Shown one piece after another: positions 6,531 to 13,979 of a DNA stretch of 15,869 nt. The stretch covers positions 1-15,869 of the forward strand of contig CAZNCS010000084.1 of the NCBI GenBank assembly GCA_964571605.1, in the 5' to 3' direction. This DNA comes from Leptospira_B sp964571605. Its GTDB lineage: Bacteria; Spirochaetota; Leptospiria; Leptospirales; Leptospiraceae. The notes below the pieces were generated by a model that saw only the letters and a list, made by a program, of their open reading frames with translations, was not told the origin of the DNA and ran no database searches. Each line of letters starts with the position of its first letter. The first letter of the stretch is position 1. A program made the translations under genes and the position numbers.

Positions 6531-7652
6531 TTAACGAGTGATACGAGCGAAATCAATTCCCTGGTAATAGTAACGAATGATATCCGCATAGGAATAGTTT
6601 TGTTTTGCCATACCGAAACTGCCCCATTGACTGAGTCCGACTCCGTGGCCTGCGCCCATTCCTTTAATTAAAAATCCTTCATGTTCTCTTTTGATTCCGA
6701 AACGAAGGGATTTTACACTGGAACCGAGTAAATTTCTAAATTCTTTTCCTTTAATTTTGGCGGTTCCCTGTTTTCCGATTACTTCCAAAAGATCTACTCT
6801 GCCGGAAGGAGTTCTAGAAAGAACTTGTACGGATTGGATGGAGCCGAGTCCTAAGGAAGAAAGAAAATTATCCAACCGTTCCTGGCTCAAAATTTCTTTC
6901 CAAACAAAATTGTCTCCAGCCTCGTCGAATTTGGACGGAACCGATTCCAAATAGGGGAGTCGTTTTCCACCCCAAACTTGGTCCGGAGTTTCGGTCCTGC
7001 CTCCTCCGTTGGAATGAAAAAACATATGAATAGGGTCCTCATCATAAACCGCTAATACACCTTCCGTATCACGGACGGCTTGTGTGGTTCTATGATTTTC
7101 TTTATCCATACCTGCATACGCTTGGGAATTCACTGTGGCTTCCACGTCGTAAGCGGCTTCCCTTTTGTTTAACATTTCTCGAACTGCATATGTGCGGGAA
7201 CAAATCGATTGCGCCTTAAGAGCTTCTGTCGGCCAAGCTGCAGGGACTTCGGAAGGAACAACCGCATATAAATATTCTTCTAAAGGTACTCGATTGATTA
7301 CTAGGGCCGATCCGCTTTTGTCGGGTTGGAGTAAAATTTCTCCTCTCAATTTTCTGCCCTTGTATTCTAATCCGGGATTTTCGGAAACAAAACGGATGGG
7401 AGCCTTGAGTTTTTTAGAATCCAAAGATACCGAATCATAAGCTCGTTTGATCAACAGATCGTTTACGTCGTAAACGTAGATCACACCTTCCGCTTTGAGA
7501 AGAAGGTCCGCATCTGCTTTCCCTAAAAAGACTCGGATCTTTTCTGTGGATTTAACCGCATGCGGAGAATTCCAGGGTTTGATGATGACAGTATTACATC
7601 CCCAAATAAGGAGAATCAAAAAGCTAAATAGTAAAAGTCTGGATGGTTTCAT
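6531..7652 (-). CDS. SpoIID/LytB-domain lipoprotein, probable peptidoglycan lytic transglycosylase or amidase enhancer
   Basis: A 373-residue predicted lipoprotein: N-terminal hydrophobic stretch ending LLIWGC, with Cys19 as the lipidated residue. The SpoIID domain spans about residues 115-365. Visible family motifs are RVPLEEYLYAVVPSEVP (121-137), whose Glu135 matches the catalytic Glu region of SpoIID transglycosylases, then LKAQSICSRTYAV (145-157), HSNGGGRTETPDQVWGG (213-229) and GMGAGHGVGLSQWGSFGMA (331-349). Family knowledge: SpoIID cleaves glycan strands stripped of stem peptides, and LytB relatives stimulate amidases. In a non-sporulating diderm it presumably acts on periplasmic peptidoglycan in division or remodelling (inference). 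The stop codon abuts the inverted-repeat block, with no terminator of its own except possibly those repeats. The ATG has only a weak upstream AGGT. Confidence 0.88.
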   Translation of the reverse strand: MKPSRLLLFSFLILLIWGCNTVIIKPWNSPHAVKSTEKIRVFLGKADADLLLKAEGVIYVYDVNDLLIKRAYDSVSLDSKKLKAPIRFVSENPGLEYKGRKLRGEILLQPDKSGSALVINRVPLEEYLYAVVPSEVPAAWPTEALKAQSICSRTYAVREMLNKREAAYDVEATVNSQAYAGMDKENHRTTQAVRDTEGVLAVYDEDPIHMFFHSNGGGRTETPDQVWGGKRLPYLESVPSKFDEAGDNFVWKEILSQERLDNFLSSLGLGSIQSVQVLSRTPSGRVDLLEVIGKQGTAKIKGKEFRNLLGSSVKSLRFGIKREHEGFLIKGMGAGHGVGLSQWGSFGMAKQNYSYADIIRYYYQGIDFARITR

Positions 7653-7712
7653 CGGTACCTACGGAAATTTTATCCCTTTGGGTACTTATATCGAAAGAAT
7701 CTAAAAATCCCT

Positions 7713-9056
7713 TCAGCGATTTTTAGGAGAGAATAGGGCGATTGCTTCCATATGGGGAGTCTGGGGAAAGGGGTCGCAAAGTAGGAATTCCTTCAATTCG
7801 TAACCTTCTTCCAAAAGTCGGATGTCTCTCAGAAGATTTTCCGGATTGCAAGATACATAGAATAATTGCCGAACCGGGTTTGCGTTTAAAAATCCGCAGA
7901 GTTCGGGGGTAAGACCGCTTCTGGGGGGATCTGCGATCAAAACGGAATCTTTCCAAGGCAAATCGGCCGCTTCCATACGGGCCAAACCTTTTTTATGGAA
8001 TAAATCGAAGGCGGAAAATTCTATTTTTTTCCCGGGAAATTCCTGGTTTAAGATTTCTTCTCCTGCTTGTACGGAAGAAGGAACGATATCGATTCCGAGT
8101 ATATGCGAAAAACCTTCTCCAAATAGAAGAGAGAAAAAACCGCTTCCGCAGAAAAGATCCACAAGAGTCGGAGAAGTTTGGATTCTTGTTTTGATAAATT
8201 CTAAAATTTGAATAAATTCTTTGGGGTTGGGTTGGAAAAAACCGTCGAAAGGAACCCGAAATGTTTTTCCCCAAATCGTTTCTTCCAAATAGGAATTTCC
8301 TCGGACCACCATACATTCTCCCGAGGCGGAAATTTCTCCTTTCCTACGGTTGAAACAGAAAACGATATTTTTGGCTTTGGAAATTTTTTCTGCAGCTTCC
8401 GCCATCCGGGGAAGATCCGGACTGTTTTTAAAATCTTCCGTAAACGTGAAAATCGTCATGGAATCTTCTGTGAACATGGATTTTCGAAGAGTAATATATT
8501 TGAGATACCCGGTTTCTTTTTTCCGGTCGTATTCTAATCCGGGAAAAACATCCAGAATTTCCGGAAAAGTTTTCATTTCACTGTTGGCCCAATCGGATTG
8601 GATAGGGCAGGAATCCAAGGATACGATTTTACGAAAATTCCCGGCCATTCTAAGTCCTACGACACGATTCGGAAATACGGCAAAATCCATTCTATTTCGA
8701 TATGAGTAGGAAGAAGAAGCCGGAGATGTATTCCAATTTTCTATAGAACGATTTTTTAATTCTTCTAAGATCGGCTTAGATTTTAAAACGAATTGTTCCT
8801 GGTAGGGAATATGTTGGCCGGAACAACCCCCGCATTCTCCGAATTTGGAACAAAGAGGAGAGGCCGATCTTTTTTCTAAATGGGTCGCTTCGTATTTATA
8901 AAAGAATTTTCTTTTTCCGAACTTATACGCGTTATAAACGTCGCCCGGGAGAGAATAAGGGATTTCTAATCTTTTTTTTTCTAAATATCCTTCTCCTCTT
9001 AGATTGGGGAGAAGTTTTTGAATTTCTACTACGCCGTTAGGTTCTTGGTCGAACAT
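7713..9056 (-). CDS. rlmD: 23S rRNA uracil-C5 methyltransferase, RlmD (RumA)-like, with Fe-S cluster
   Basis: SAM-dependent RNA m5U methyltransferase of the TrmA/RlmD/RlmCD class, 447 residues. In order: a TRAM-like barrel (about 10-50, with EGYLEKKRLEIPYSLPGDVY); a four-cysteine Fe-S set Cys69, Cys75, Cys78 and Cys150 (C-x5-CGGC then a distant C); FFQPNPKE (273-280); SAM motif VDLFCGSGFFSLLFGEG (299-315) with acidic GIDIV following; DPPRSG (376-381); the nucleophile Cys403 in YVSCNP; and the general base Glu437 in PHMEAIALF. All catalytic residues are intact. The target is U1939 of 23S rRNA in E. coli RlmD; other members modify U747 or tRNA U54, so the exact site is inferred. It starts 15 nt after the acidic-protein gene and is probably co-transcribed with it. 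Confidence 0.88.
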   Translation of the reverse strand: MFDQEPNGVVEIQKLLPNLRGEGYLEKKRLEIPYSLPGDVYNAYKFGKRKFFYKYEATHLEKRSASPLCSKFGECGGCSGQHIPYQEQFVLKSKPILEELKNRSIENWNTSPASSSYSYRNRMDFAVFPNRVVGLRMAGNFRKIVSLDSCPIQSDWANSEMKTFPEILDVFPGLEYDRKKETGYLKYITLRKSMFTEDSMTIFTFTEDFKNSPDLPRMAEAAEKISKAKNIVFCFNRRKGEISASGECMVVRGNSYLEETIWGKTFRVPFDGFFQPNPKEFIQILEFIKTRIQTSPTLVDLFCGSGFFSLLFGEGFSHILGIDIVPSSVQAGEEILNQEFPGKKIEFSAFDLFHKKGLARMEAADLPWKDSVLIADPPRSGLTPELCGFLNANPVRQLFYVSCNPENLLRDIRLLEEGYELKEFLLCDPFPQTPHMEAIALFSPKNR

Positions 9057-9071
9057 ACCCTTGGAGTCGGC

Positions 9072-9515
9072 TTAAGAACGAATTTCTATATTCTCCAAAC
9101 CTTGGTTGGTGAATATTTCTTCGTATTTGGTGATAAAAGGAGCTTCTTTTTCGATCCTTTCTTCGATCGCCATACCGGCAACTCCGGTCTCTCCGTGTTC
9201 TTGCAAGAAATCTCTTCTTGCCATACGGTGGATCAATTCGTCCCAAAATAATTCGTTATCGTAATCGGAGATAATATCGAAAATATCCGTTTGGTCTTCG
9301 AATTTACGAGTAGGAAAATACACGTCGTCCGCAGCGTCATAATCCACGAATTCCTGCTTTCCAAAATCTTTCGCTAAGGAAAGAATGTATTGCTCGAGTT
9401 CTGCGTAGGAGTTTGACTCTTCGTCCCCTTCGTTGAACGCGTTGATCATCCAACTAGAAATCGCGATGGATTTAAGCAAGGTTTCGTATTGCTCGGGTGT
9501 GAACTCAATTTTCAT
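9072..9515 (-). CDS. Small acidic protein of unknown function, upstream of the rRNA methyltransferase
   Basis: A 147-residue cytosolic protein, rich in Asp and Glu, beginning KIEFTPEQYETLLKSIAISSWM. It has no signal peptide, no cysteines and no catalytic motif that I recognise. The acidic middle (about 55-95, with FVDYDAADDVYFP and DIFDIISDYDNELFWDEL) is followed by a charged helical segment. The start is supported by GAGGA about 8 nt upstream. The stop TAA is followed in the same reading frame by five sense codons and then the methyltransferase ATG, so the two genes form a tight pair. I know similar sequences only as uncharacterised proteins. The gene is divergent from the lipoprotein at 9580, with both promoters expected in 9516-9579. 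Confidence 0.75.
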   Translation of the reverse strand: MKIEFTPEQYETLLKSIAISSWMINAFNEGDEESNSYAELEQYILSLAKDFGKQEFVDYDAADDVYFPTRKFEDQTDIFDIISDYDNELFWDELIHRMARRDFLQEHGETGVAGMAIEERIEKEAPFITKYEEIFTNQGLENIEIRS

Positions 9516-9579
9516 GAAAAGTCCTCAATCTAAGGTCAATTTTACTCGGAGTCACCAAGGGGCTACCAGATTTTTTACG

Positions 9580-10056
9580 ATGCGACTTATAGTAATATTG
9601 GTATTTCCTGTTTTTCTCTTTTTGTCTTCCTGTGCAACGGTTCAGAAATTCGATCGGCTCCGGACTGCGAATAAGGGAGATTCTATTCTTTATGTTCTTA
9701 GACCTACCCAACCTTCCCAATCACTTTTTGCTTTTGAAGTCGAACTCTATAGATACGAAGGATCTTTCAAAACGGGCAAACGAAGTTTGGTAGCGGAATG
9801 GCCTCTGGATTCGGGAGAGTTTACCGTTTTGGAATTAAAGCCTGGTTTTTATTCTTTAAAATGTAAGGATATGGATAAGATCTTTTTATTAAAGGAAGGA
9901 GTCGGAAATTTTATCAGTTTGGAATTATTCAACCGCGGAACATTTTCCTTACCCGGTCTTTTTATCCGGGAACTAGACGCTGAAAAAGCTCTGGGTTATT
10001 TATTGGAAGGAAACCGAATGTACCAAATTAAGGAAGAGTCGAATTCGGCTCGATAA
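9580..10056 (+). CDS. Small lipoprotein, DUF2846-like in pattern
   Basis: A 158-residue predicted lipoprotein: LIVILVFPVFLFLSSC places the lipidated Cys at residue 18. The mature part has a strand pattern SILYVLRPTQPSQSLFAFEVEL (about 35-56) and a later LELKPGFYSLKC (84-95), recalling the beta-sandwich DUF2846 family where a YVYRP-like strand and a PG-turn are typical; this is pattern resemblance only. The frame is open further upstream (to 9433 and an ATG at 9514), but that would overlap the start of the divergent acidic-protein gene and bury the signal peptide, so the ATG at 9580 is preferred. No strong Shine-Dalgarno is next to it. The last 29 bp overlap the end of the converging hydrolase gene. 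Confidence 0.75.
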   Translation: MRLIVILVFPVFLFLSSCATVQKFDRLRTANKGDSILYVLRPTQPSQSLFAFEVELYRYEGSFKTGKRSLVAEWPLDSGEFTVLELKPGFYSLKCKDMDKIFLLKEGVGNFISLELFNRGTFSLPGLFIRELDAEKALGYLLEGNRMYQIKEESNSAR

Positions 10057-10888
10057 GTCCGTCCAGATATTTTAGAAAATTTTTGCCCCCATTGGAACGC
10101 CCTGTACCCATCCAATCCAAATGGCCGCCTCCTTTGATTTCCCAAAACATTTTAGGCTCTTTTGCTTTTTCAAAAAGTTCCATACCGTTCGGAAAAGATA
10201 CCACAGTATCTTGGGTTCCGTGAATTAACAAAAGGCGAACGGGAGAAATATTTCCCACAGTCTCTTCGGGACTGAGTCCGTTCGGAAAAAGAGACCAAAC
10301 AAAATATCCGATCGGGAAAAAAAACAAACGGTCTGCCACAGATTTTGCCACATTGGAATAAGAAGCGAATGTTCCGTCTCCCACTACAAGTAAGAGTCCT
10401 TCTTTATTTTTCAATTCCCCCAAGGCGCGGATTGCGATCGCTCCTCCCAAACTTTGTCCGTACAAGATCCAGGGAATTTTATTTTGAACGGATCTGTTTT
10501 TTACAAATTCCAAAATCTCTTTGGAGTCTTCGTGAATTTCCGATTTATCCGGTTCTCCTTCCGATTCTCCATAGCCGCGATAATCCCAGGTAATGAGTTC
10601 GTATCCTTTATCCACGAGCCAGACCAAACCTATGTAATGGCTGCTCATATTCTCTCCATTCCCGTGAAATTGTAGAATCGTCCCTTTGGGTTTGACTGAC
10701 TTCGGTTTGAAAATCCAAATATTGACGGAGACGCCGTCTTTCATTTTGATTCGAATTTTTTCTGGTTGGAAACCGATCTTCTCGGGTTGGATATATATAT
10801 CTTTTGTAGGTTGGTACAACATCGAGGAACAATTCCACAAATTCAAACAAAGAGAAAGAAAAACGAAATACCTAAAATTGATAAACAT
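10028..10888 (-). CDS. Alpha/beta-hydrolase lipoprotein
   Basis: With the ATG at 10886-10888 the product has 286 residues, starting with a lipoprotein signal (FRYFVFLSLCLNLWNC, Cys20). An upstream in-frame start at 10945 would put a charged stretch before the signal and was not chosen. The hydrolase core is complete: oxyanion-type HGNGENMS (75-82), DYRGYGES (102-109), nucleophile elbow GQSLGG with Ser146, acid Asp227 in HGTQDTVV, and His256 in GGGHLD. This is the layout of BEM46/ABHD13-type serine hydrolases of the membrane; the substrate is unknown, with esters or lipids a family-level guess. The start lies inside the end of the DUF4105 gene (17-nt overlap), indicating one transcript. The 3' end overlaps the converging lipoprotein gene by 29 bp. 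Confidence 0.85.
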   Translation of the reverse strand: MFINFRYFVFLSLCLNLWNCSSMLYQPTKDIYIQPEKIGFQPEKIRIKMKDGVSVNIWIFKPKSVKPKGTILQFHGNGENMSSHYIGLVWLVDKGYELITWDYRGYGESEGEPDKSEIHEDSKEILEFVKNRSVQNKIPWILYGQSLGGAIAIRALGELKNKEGLLLVVGDGTFASYSNVAKSVADRLFFFPIGYFVWSLFPNGLSPEETVGNISPVRLLLIHGTQDTVVSFPNGMELFEKAKEPKMFWEIKGGGHLDWMGTGRSNGGKNFLKYLDGLIEPNSTLP

Positions 10889-12893
10889 AAGAGAACGTAA
10901 CCTCGTTATAATTTCTTTGGGCTTTTGCTTCCAATCGAATTTCATGATTTACATGAATTGCATATCGCAACCCTAATTGGGCCTTATAATCGTCCGGTAC
11001 TCCGTATATGGAAAATGCATAATAATGCAAAGAAAGAACCGCCTTAAAAGAGTCGAAATTCGCGACCATGTAAGCGGCCGCTTGCGGAGCGATAACTGCA
11101 AACGTATCGTATTTTCCATTATAACGAGCTTTAAAACCCGCTTGTGCGGAAAATAAAAACCGTTTGGGCCCGGGAGAAAATTCATCCTGAAAACTATAAC
11201 CGAAAGTACTTTCCAAATTGGCATTCGTCACTCTTTCGTATTTATTATTTCTAAAATTATCCTCGAATTTTAATAAATGATAGGTCCAATCGGCGGGATT
11301 TTGCAAAACTTCTGAGCGAAGAGCGTTTCTTTCCCGGTCCATATTTTTTTCGTAAACGGAAGAATCCGCCCCGGAATCTACAAAATAAGAAAGAGAACGA
11401 CCCAATGAATTGTAAGGTGTGAGAGAAAGAAGCCTAACAAAATGAAATTCTTCCAAATGTAATTTTTTGGAGTTTTCGTAATATCTGGCTTTAAAGGAAA
11501 AATAATCCACGGAAGAATTCGGAACATACCCTGTATCCGTATTTAGTAGGTCGTGAACGGCCGCCCTATATCCGAAGCCGAAAAAATTTCCCAGATTCGA
11601 AGATCCGACTTCATTGTACAAGGCAGAACTTCCGTGGCTTTCATGCGGACTTTGGGTGATTTTTTCGTTTTTAGGTTCTTCGTAATCATCGGGTATGGAA
11701 CTTCTATAAAGCAAAAGTTTTTTGTAGGAAGAGGTTTGATTTTCGTATTCGTCGTTTTCTGCCTTACGAAATCGAAACGAATCCAATATCGTATCCGTAA
11801 GTAAGGACATTCGTAAAAGTTTATTCTCTTTGTTTTCGAAAATAGGAGATATATCCCCATTACGAATCATCTTTTCATAAAGCTCCAATTCTTCTCCGCT
11901 CATCATCCTTGTTTTTTGCAGGATCTTACTATGGAGAGAAGGGCGGTATCGAATTTCCTTTACCAGACCCGCTTCCATATACGTTTTTACGGTATCCCCC
12001 GGTATAACAAAAGGAGCTTTGTTTCTGAGATATAAGGAAGGTCTTGCGACTTCCAGAAGAGAAAGAAGATGGTAGGAACAATTTTCATCCAAAAAATAAT
12101 AATCGAAACTTGCCGAACCCAATTCCCAAATATGACGGGTCATTCTTTCCACTTCTTCTTTTTCCAAATTCAATTCGTATTCCCAGAGATCCCTACTTTC
12201 CACATCGTTATATTCTCCTATTTTCACATAATAAGGAAATAGGGCAAAGGTGCCGGGATAACCGCCTATAAGCCCTAAAATTGCGTATGCAATCGCATTG
12301 GTGGAATTCGGATCGGAATTAGCGGCGTAATTAACCGCGTATTCTAAAATATCTTTTCTATTCGGATTCGCAGAATCGAGTTTGAGAAGAGTGTGGCCGA
12401 AAATCGAAGCAGGCGCGTTCATATAATAAGAAGCGAATATGATTTTCGAAGCTTTTGGATTTAAAGTTCCGAACCAATCTTCAAATCGATGGCAATCCGC
12501 TACGGCCAGGTCCGCTTCGGAAATGGATAAAACATTTTGTAACCAACGTGTTCTTTCCGGGAATTTGCATCTGGGATGCATCCAATTTTTATCGTTCGGA
12601 TCGGGAGAAGAAGGAGTTAAAATACCTGTTAATGTGGCCAGCAATTCCGCTTTTGGATTTTTTTTACCGTCGGTTGAGAGAAAAAAGCCGGGAGAGTCCG
12701 CTTCACTTTCCCAATTGCCTAAACTTGTTTTCGTATAATGTATAAGAAGTTTCCAGTATCGGTCTTCCCAAATTTTTCCGGATTCTGCCAAGGCTATATA
12801 TTTGGAAGGGGACTGCGGTTCCACTGAAAAAACGACAGGGAAGCCCGAGAAGAATAGTATTAGAAATACGAGATATTGTAGTCTCGGTCTCAA
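10872..12893 (-). CDS. DUF4105 (Lnb N-terminal domain) secreted papain-like protein with C-terminal beta-rich region
   Basis: A 673-residue exported protein: signal peptide about 1-24 (LVFLILFFSGFPVVFSV), no lipobox. An N-terminal helical region (about 25-145) contains HPRCKFPERTRWL (106-118), typical of the domain preceding DUF4105. The DUF4105 domain (about 148-300) has its conserved NAPASIFGHTLLKL (His167) and DENCSYHLL (Cys272). These correspond to the predicted His and Cys of a circularly permuted NlpC/P60-like thiol peptidase fold (family knowledge; activity not proven). The rest (about 400-673) alternates polar and hydrophobic strands ending in Phe (TFSYVYQF), like an outer-membrane or periplasmic beta domain. 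The start is a TTG at 12891-12893 without a clear Shine-Dalgarno, chosen because it gives a complete signal peptide. The overlapping downstream gene is a hydrolase lipoprotein. Confidence 0.85.
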   Translation of the reverse strand: MRPRLQYLVFLILFFSGFPVVFSVEPQSPSKYIALAESGKIWEDRYWKLLIHYTKTSLGNWESEADSPGFFLSTDGKKNPKAELLATLTGILTPSSPDPNDKNWMHPRCKFPERTRWLQNVLSISEADLAVADCHRFEDWFGTLNPKASKIIFASYYMNAPASIFGHTLLKLDSANPNRKDILEYAVNYAANSDPNSTNAIAYAILGLIGGYPGTFALFPYYVKIGEYNDVESRDLWEYELNLEKEEVERMTRHIWELGSASFDYYFLDENCSYHLLSLLEVARPSLYLRNKAPFVIPGDTVKTYMEAGLVKEIRYRPSLHSKILQKTRMMSGEELELYEKMIRNGDISPIFENKENKLLRMSLLTDTILDSFRFRKAENDEYENQTSSYKKLLLYRSSIPDDYEEPKNEKITQSPHESHGSSALYNEVGSSNLGNFFGFGYRAAVHDLLNTDTGYVPNSSVDYFSFKARYYENSKKLHLEEFHFVRLLSLTPYNSLGRSLSYFVDSGADSSVYEKNMDRERNALRSEVLQNPADWTYHLLKFEDNFRNNKYERVTNANLESTFGYSFQDEFSPGPKRFLFSAQAGFKARYNGKYDTFAVIAPQAAAYMVANFDSFKAVLSLHYYAFSIYGVPDDYKAQLGLRYAIHVNHEIRLEAKAQRNYNEVTFSYVYQF

Positions 12894-12930
12894 ATCGGTT
12901 TAGATCTTAGTTTGCTTGGATTGGAAAGAA

Positions 12931-12960
12931 AACCTCTTCTCCCGGAAAGGAGAAGAGGTT
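12931..12960 (-). terminator. Rho-independent terminator after the DUF3015 genes
   Basis: A perfect 12-bp stem, AACCTCTTCTCC paired with GGAGAAGAGGTT, around the 6-nt loop CGGAAA. On the minus strand the stem is followed by a T-rich run (TTTTCTTT), so it should end the DUF3015 transcript before the DUF4105 gene. On the plus strand the tail is weaker. Confidence 0.8.
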
Positions 12961-12966
12961 TATTCC

Positions 12967-12987
12967 ATGTCGGAGATGTTCCGACAT
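12967..12987. terminator. Second hairpin between the DUF3015 and DUF4105 genes
   Basis: ATGTCGGA pairs with TCCGACAT around the loop GATGT (8 bp). It lies 8 nt past the DUF3015 stop and before the stronger terminator at 12931-12960. Its T run is on the plus strand (TTTTG), so for the minus-strand transcript it more likely protects the 3' end or assists termination. Confidence 0.5.
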
Positions 12988-12995
12988 TTTGTTAA

Positions 12996-13472
12996 TTAGA
13001 TTTTGCAGCTGTTAGCCAGCGCTACATTGGAAGCGACTTCAGATCTCATTTTTTCTAAAAATGAATCAGGAGTATTTTGGTCAAATAGGGCGGAGAATTT
13101 CTCTTTTCCCACTTTTCCAAAAGTAGTCGTATCACTGCATCCCATAAGAGAAGCGAATGCTTCCATTTTTTCACCGGATCCTTTCGCAAATTCTTGCTCC
13201 AGAGATTGGTAATTCAAATGAACAAAAATTTGTTGTTCCATTTGTTTTTGGGAAAAACCTGCGGTTTCGCAACCCAGAGTTCCAGTAGTGATTCCGAAAG
13301 TTTGGTTACCGGATAATCCGTTAACGGTCGCGCCGATCACTTGGTGAACTTTTTTATTTTCGGTAATAACGATGGAACCGAGTCCGCATCCGGAAGCTCC
13401 GAACTTAGCCGAAACATAAGTAGGCAGAGACATCAACGTGATAAATAGAGATAAAGCTAATATTCTTTTCAT
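12996..13472 (-). CDS. DUF3015 family secreted protein, second of a tandem pair
   Basis: A 158-residue protein with a cleavable signal peptide (about 1-22, ending SLPTYVSA). The mature domain has the DUF3015 hallmarks: an early GCGLGS, then QTFGITTGTLGC, SLEQEFAKGSGEKMEAFASLMGC and a final SC near the C terminus. The four cysteines are conserved with the upstream paralogue and could form two periplasmic disulfides (inference). The function of the family is unknown to me. The start is well supported by AAGGGG, which overlaps the upstream gene's stop (TAAGGGGAT) 12 nt before the ATG. The pair therefore forms an operon, ended by the hairpins at 12967 and 12931. Confidence 0.9.
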   Translation of the reverse strand: MKRILALSLFITLMSLPTYVSAKFGASGCGLGSIVITENKKVHQVIGATVNGLSGNQTFGITTGTLGCETAGFSQKQMEQQIFVHLNYQSLEQEFAKGSGEKMEAFASLMGCSDTTTFGKVGKEKFSALFDQNTPDSFLEKMRSEVASNVALANSCKI

Positions 13473-13484
13473 TGGATTATCCCC

Positions 13485-13979
13485 TTACATCCTACAATTG
13501 CGAGAAAGTACAGCGTCTTTTTTGATTCCGTCTTTTACCGCGCTCAGTAAAGTAGAAGGTGTGGTTTCTTCCCGGAAAAGATTTGTAAAATTGGATTTAG
13601 TGAGTTCTCCCAATTGGGCAGTCCCGTCTGCGGAACATCCGAGTAGTCCAGATAATGCCTGCAGTTTCTCTCCTTTTCCTTGAGCCATTTCTTGCTCTAA
13701 AGAATCGAAGTTCAATGATACAAATACCTCTTGGGCTTTTTCATTTTGAACCAATCCGTCAGTGGTGCAACCTAAAGTTCCGGTGCTGATACCGAATGTT
13801 TGGCTACCAGATGTTCCGTTTGTAGTAGCGGCTAAAATCTGGAGACCTGCTTTATTATCTTTAAAGACCAAGGATCCAAAACCACATCCAGCCACGCCAT
13901 AATCCGCGGCTGAGACCGAAATTCCTGTAGATAGGCTAAATAGTGATATTAGCGCTATCGTTAGAAGTTGTTTTTTCAT
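13485..13979 (-). CDS. DUF3015 family secreted protein, first of a tandem pair
   Basis: A 164-residue exported protein with a signal peptide of about 24 residues (ending GISVSAA). The mature part carries GCGFGS, QTFGISTGTLGC, SLEQEMAQGKGEKLQALSGLLGC and a C-terminal NC, matching its downstream neighbour at somewhat over half of positions in the N-terminal two thirds and less in the last third. The start has a strong ribosome site (GGAGAGG, 7 nt upstream), and a good sigma70-type promoter lies about 30-60 bp away, so expression may be high. The two genes look like a lineage duplication. The location is probably periplasm or outer-membrane surface; DUF3015 has no assigned biochemical role that I know. 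Confidence 0.9.
   Translation of the reverse strand: MKKQLLTIALISLFSLSTGISVSAADYGVAGCGFGSLVFKDNKAGLQILAATTNGTSGSQTFGISTGTLGCTTDGLVQNEKAQEVFVSLNFDSLEQEMAQGKGEKLQALSGLLGCSADGTAQLGELTKSNFTNLFREETTPSTLLSAVKDGIKKDAVLSRNCRM

Noticed and set aside
7723..8709. Several open frames of 77-119 codons on both strands
   Set aside because: They are shadows of the rRNA methyltransferase gene, which has a full set of catalytic motifs in its own frame.
9433..9579. Longer start for the 9580 lipoprotein
   Set aside because: It would overlap the beginning of the divergent acidic-protein gene and place 49 residues before the signal peptide; the lipobox argues for 9580.
10889..10945. Extended start of the hydrolase lipoprotein
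   Set aside because: It adds 19 charged residues ahead of the signal sequence; the ATG at 10886-10888 gives a standard lipoprotein N terminus.
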